From Tridacna crocea (Eukaryota; Mollusca; Bivalvia; Cardiida; Cardiidae): a stretch of 64,000 nucleotides of DNA. Of the stretch, positions 53,701 to 59,700 are shown piece by piece. The stretch lies in contig OX031070.1 of assembly GCA_943736015.1 (NCBI GenBank), positions 41,192,173 through 41,256,172 of the forward strand. Reading direction: 5' to 3'. Numbering within the stretch: the first letter of the stretch is position 1; every line of letters begins with the position of its first letter. The notes beneath the pieces were generated by a model that did not search any database, had not been told where the DNA came from, and saw only the letters and a program-made list of their open reading frames with translations. A program made the translations under genes and the position numbers.

Positions 53701-56700
53701 CAGGTGGCAGGTGTCCTAAGGGGGGCAAAAGTCTGGGGGCAGAAGTCCGGGGGCAAATGTCCTAGACCCCTTATATTGGTAACTATTTTCCATTTTCTCC
53801 TTTTTTCAAAATGTTTTCAAAAGGCTTCTATCTCAGGGTCATTAACTGTGTGGTAAAGGGTTAAATAAAGCCCATACAGCTTCATTCATTCACTGGCTAT
53901 AAAGAGGACTTACACTGGTCTCTGCCTGTTCAAGAAGGGAACATCAGCCGGGTCCTTGCCTTGTTCTAGATGTATCCAAGCTTGTTGAAGATCTACCGTG
54001 AACAATTTACACGCCTCATTCAAGAATACCTGAAAAAAAGAGTTTGTTTGCTTTATTTTACATTACTTACACCAGTAATTCTTCTTAACCCTCTACTCCA
54101 CAGATACTCATTTCTACGAATTGCTTGTAGGAGACTTTGGAAAACACTGTGGTAAAAGGTGAAATTGCTCATGATGAGCAATTTCACCTTTTGTCACAAT
54201 GTTTTCTATGCTTTCAAAAGCAAAAGGTGTCATATACACATAAGAAACAGCTTCATCCTTGCTGTTATTTAGGGTTAATTAGAGATACCATAGAAATGCC
54301 TTATGGGGTAAAGGGTTAACCAAAACAAAAACTCAACTATACAAGTTTCTTATGTGTCAGTTTAGTGTGCCTTGCAAAAGATAGTGACTACTTGACTACT
54401 TCTGCCTCTGCAGATTAAACTCAGAACCTCTGGTTTACAAGTTTATTGCCTTAACCAGTAAGCCAGGAAGACCTTCAAAAAAGAACTAGAGCTCTCACCG
54501 AATGTGACTCTATACCCCCACCAGCGCTTTGACAGTATTTTGTACACAGACGGACACACTGACAGAGAGGCTGATTCCAGTTTAACCAAAAATCATTCGT
54601 TTTGCCTGGGTATAAAAATCCTTACAGTACCAAGAAGGGATCTATTTATTTTACATGAAAAGAATTAGAACAAAATAAGACTACAGTACAACCTTTGAAA
54701 CAAATCTACATGCATATGTATTTCATGGAACGAGTAAAGTAGAAGTTACATCAGCAATAAGGTCTACTCAAACAGTTTCTAAAAGAAACTGTCATCGACA
54801 GAAAAAAGACTACTGTTGGCGAGTAAGTAAGCGTGCTGATTGTCTACTCTTTACCAAACAAAAAAATTGTAGACTTGTCCAAATTGAAAGCATTTGCAGA
54901 TGATAAGATAAACATGGCTCAAAAATTGAAATTTGTTTTCAGAAGAATAGAAAACATTATGGGGAAAGGAGAAAATGCTGGTAACCAGCATTTTCTCCTT
55001 TTCCCACAATGTTTTCAAAAGGCTTCTTTCTCTGAGTCATTAAAAGTAGGGATTGTGTCGTAAAGGGTTAAGACCCATTCTTACTTCTTTCATCCCAAGG
55101 TAATCTCTAGCAGCCATAAACTTGTGTCTCAATAGTTCCAGAATGGCAACACAAAAGTTTTCAAGCACTGTCATCTGCCAAGACTGGAGGAAACACTGAT
55201 CCCATACATACATAACACCGGGGACGTCCAGTATGCTCACAAAACCCTGTTATTTTGGAGAAATATACAGTTCAATTTTTTCATTTACGGTAATGGACCC
55301 GTAATAGAAAACAGTTTTTTCCACTAAATATTATCTTAGAAAATTTGCTACGGTTAAAAATGAGTGTTATTGTACTACTTTAACCAAGTCACTTTTGTCT
55401 TTTTTTTCCTTCGTAGAATTATCATTTATAAATCTAAAACCACTATATTCTCATTACAAAGGGATATAATAATTACCTCCCTTTTCTGGAAAGTAACAAA
55501 AGTATCAACAAATAATTTCTAGATAGACATCAAAAGAATCTCTGGTCGGTTAAAAATGCAAAAACAAGAGTTTTTGAAGGAATCAAATTCTTTCAAGAAA
55601 TTCTGAAAGGGACCATGACAGAATTATTTCTGTGAAGTTTAATCAAATTTGGATGGGTAGTTTCAGAGAAGATGTTTGAAATAAAAGTTGACCCATGCAT
55701 GCACGGACGCACGGACAGACACACGACAGACACCGGGCCATGACATAAGCCCGCTGGCATTTGGCCAGTGGAACTAAAAAGTGGCTATTATGGATCCATA
55801 GTCATGTGATGACTCGGTCAATAAAATACATAAATGCATTAACTCTTTACCAAACAACAAAGTTTTAGACAGGTCCAAATTGAAAGCACTTGCAGACGCC
55901 AAAGGAAACTCAAAAATATAAATTTGTTTCCAGCAGGGTAGAACACATTGTGGGAAAAGGAGAAAATGCTGGTTACCAGCATTTTCTCCTTTTCCCACAA
56001 CGTTTTCAAAAGGATTATATTTCAGGGTCGTAAAAAAACAGGGATTGTTTGGTACAAAGGTTAACCCATTACCAAACAATCCCTACTTTTAATGCCCCTG
56101 AGAAAAAAGCCTTTTGAAAACACTGTAGGAAAAGGAGAAAATGCTGGTAACCAGCATTTTCTCCTTTTCCCACAGTGTTTTCTACCCTTCCCAGAATATA
56201 TTTCAACATTTCAGTCACCTTTATTTTGTTGTCTGCAAATACTTTCAATTTGAAAGTCTAAAATTTTGTCATTTGGTAATGAGTTAAGCAGTCTTTAGCC
56301 TGAGCATTCATTTATATGAACTCATTTATATCAGACTTTACAGTAAAGATGAATGTTATCAGAATAATTTTACATCTTTAAATGAATGCAAAATTTTAGA
56401 TTATCTGTAAACAATAAATTAAACATTGACCAAATGAAGACATCTGTCTCTGAGAGGATATAGAACATTGTGGAAAAAGGAGAAGATGCTGGATACTAGC
56501 ACTTTTTCCCTTTGCAAGATGTTTTCAAAAACCTTTTTTCCCCCAATCATTTAAACTTAGGATTATTTGGTAAAAGCTAAAATGTGAAATATTTGGTAAA
56601 GGCTAAAATGTGAAATAATCTATGAAGCTAACCTCTCCAATCCAGCGTCGTATAAACACAAGTGGGTCTGCTAGCAGCTGAGACGACATTTCTTTCTCCC

Positions 56701-59700
56701 TCTGTCCTCCAGGTGTAGACTGTACCAGAGCCTCGGCTTTGGCCTTCTCTTCATGTAACAGTTGTACCAAAAACTCCTGTTGTAACAGATCATACCAATT
56801 TAATTGACCACGTAATTGCAAGACAGTTTTTTCACTCACACCAGCCAATCACCCATCTGCTCACTTGCTTGTTCATTGGCGTGCTCACTCACTGGCTCAC
56901 TGGCTTGCTTGCTCGCTTGCTCGCTTGCTCGCTCACTCACTCACTGACTCACTCACTCACTCACTCACTCACTCACTCACTCACTCACTCACCCTGACCC
57001 CGACACAGAAAGCCTTTACAACACTGAAAACGAAAAAATGCTGGTAACAAACATTTTCCGTTTCCCTTTTTTACCCTTTCATAAACATTTCTCCATTTGA
57101 AAAGCTTTCAGTAGGGCTTGTCCAACATTTTGCTGACTAGTGAAGGGTTAAGCCATGATGTCTCGATATGGCAAAAAATGTAGATCCAGGTTTTGTGCCA
57201 GCCTGGGCCCGTATTCACCAAACATTCTCGAGAATATTCTTAGTCTTAGTCTCCAAGTTTTTCTGAATTTGTAAGTAACACGACTTCTGATTGGCTAAAC
57301 TGAATAGTTTAGCCAATCAGAAGTTATGTTATTTACAAATTCAGAAAATTTTGGAGAATTAGACAAAGAACTTCCTTAAGAATGGATAGTGAATACGGGC
57401 CTTGATCATTATGCACACTGTCTGCACAAATAAGCTTTATGCTTTCCAATTTCAAAAATAATGTTCATACCTTTGGGTTTACTTTAACATTGATTTTGGA
57501 GATCATCTTGAGGTGATTATAGAAATCTGGGTCCGAATTCTTCAATGCTGTCAGAGCACTCTCTGCTACAGCAAACACTGCAGGCCAGTTTGGAAAACAA
57601 TTAGAATTCAACAGGTCCAGATACATAGCCAATTCTATCATATTTTCACCTGTAAAATGAATTCAATAATGGAATAGAAATTATTTCTGTAAGCAATGCA
57701 AGGAAGAAAGGTTAGAAAAAGTATATCCTGGAAAAAATTGTAGCCAATAGAAAAAGCATTCCCACAATATTTTCTGGAAAAAAATTGTTTTAATTTGTTT
57801 GGTACGAGAAAAAAGTCCACAGAAAGCATTTTGCTGGTAACAGTATTTTCTCCTTTTCCCACAATATTTTCTACACTATCAAAGTCAGAAATAATCATAA
57901 TGACAAGATTTGTTGTCTGCATATACTTTGAATTTTATCCAGCCCAAACATTTGTTGTTTGGCAAAGAGTTAATTTAAGCATATCTATTGTAAATTTACT
58001 GAGAAGTAAGACCTTACTAGTTATCAAATCTCTCACGATTCTACTTCCTGAAAACTACACTAGTGCTTGCAATTCGTTATCTACAAATGCTTTCTAATTT
58101 GATAGTTCTGAAATTTTGTAATTTTGCACGGGGATAGTTTATGCATGTATCATGGCAGCCAGTGCACTATCCAGAGCTCTAGATAAGAGGGAGCCATGGT
58201 ATTCTAAATCCATTATTTCTCCTTAAAACCCTATGTTGTGGGTACTCATTAGAATCGTCTCGGCAAGACGATTCTAACGAGTACCCACAACATAGGGTTT
58301 AAAAAAGAATAATTCATATTTTCAACTTTGAAATCAAAATCACTCCCTCTATCTGGAGCTCCAACTATCCCATGCTTTTCTGGAGTTCTTTTTACCAGTT
58401 TTTTCAAGCAACTAAAGACCTGCATTTTTCTCTTTTTCACAATGTTTTTACCGTTTCACAGTCTGCTCTATCAGAGCCAGTTCAAATTATCATCTACAAA
58501 TACTTTTGATGAAGACAATTCTACAATTTTACCATGAGAGCATCCAAAACCCAACCTTCATTTTATTCAGTCTAATTCAAAATTTAAGAAAGACAATTTC
58601 TAATTGGCTATAAATCATTTGACTAAGAAAAATTTGTGTTACTTTGAAATTTGGAAAATTCTCGAGAATACAACAACATATCTTCTCAAGAATTGTAGAA
58701 GGACGCAGATCCTGGTAGACTTATACAGACCTCTGTCATCTCTGATTTCTCCATTTGAAAAGGCAATCTGTAGTGGAAACAGCCAGTAGATGAGATAGGG
58801 CTCATAACTTCTGTCATACGTGTATAGCACATTCAGAGTGCGTATTGCTTCTTTCATATGATCTGGGGATTTGTATGGAACTAAACTTGTTGTTTTATTG
58901 TAGGTCTACAAAGGTAAAAGAAAAATTACTGTTTTCTCATGAAATATTTCCTTCTTTTTCCATAAATTTTTCCTTCCTTTTTAATTTTCAAGAAAAATCA
59001 TGTTTAACTATTTACCACATAATCCCAAGTTTTAACAACCCTGAAAAAGAAATATTTTGAACACAGAGAGGGAAAAGGAGAAAATTCTGGTAACCAGCAC
59101 TTTTTTTCCTTTTCCCACAATGTTTTCACCGTCACAAAGATAGAAGTTAACATTTGAGCTTCATTTAAATTATTACTCAACTTGTCCCAAATTTTGTTGT
59201 CGATTGGTTTGGAGTTAATTTCTTCCATGTCAGTGTTCCAATTATATCAAGCTTCCAAGTTTAACTATCAATATAAATCCTTCATCTTTCCTTAACCCTT
59301 TACCACATAATCACCACTTTTAACGACCCTCATAAAGAAGTCTTCTGAAAACATTGTGGGAAAAGGAGAAAATGCTGGTAACCAGCATTTTCTCCTTTTC
59401 CCACAATGTTTTCTTCCCTTCCCAAAACAAATGAAAGTTTTTTAGTAACATTAATTTTGTCATCTGCAAATACTTCCAATTTGTTCTAGTCGAAATTATG
59501 TCGTTTTGTAAAGAGTTATACCACTGCTCAGCACATGCCACCAGCTGCTTTCCTACATAAACAGAGTCTTTATGTAATGGTCAAAATTGAGACAGTATTG
59601 AACCTTGTAGGAATGAATTTCATCAAACCATAGACATAATTTATATGGGTTTAGTCAGGATTCAAACTTACAAAATCTGAATCAGAACACATACTTGCTA

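Noticed and set aside
56865..57047. 60-codon frame with Ser/Leu/Thr/His repeats
   Set aside because: Translation of the (CTCA)n microsatellite.
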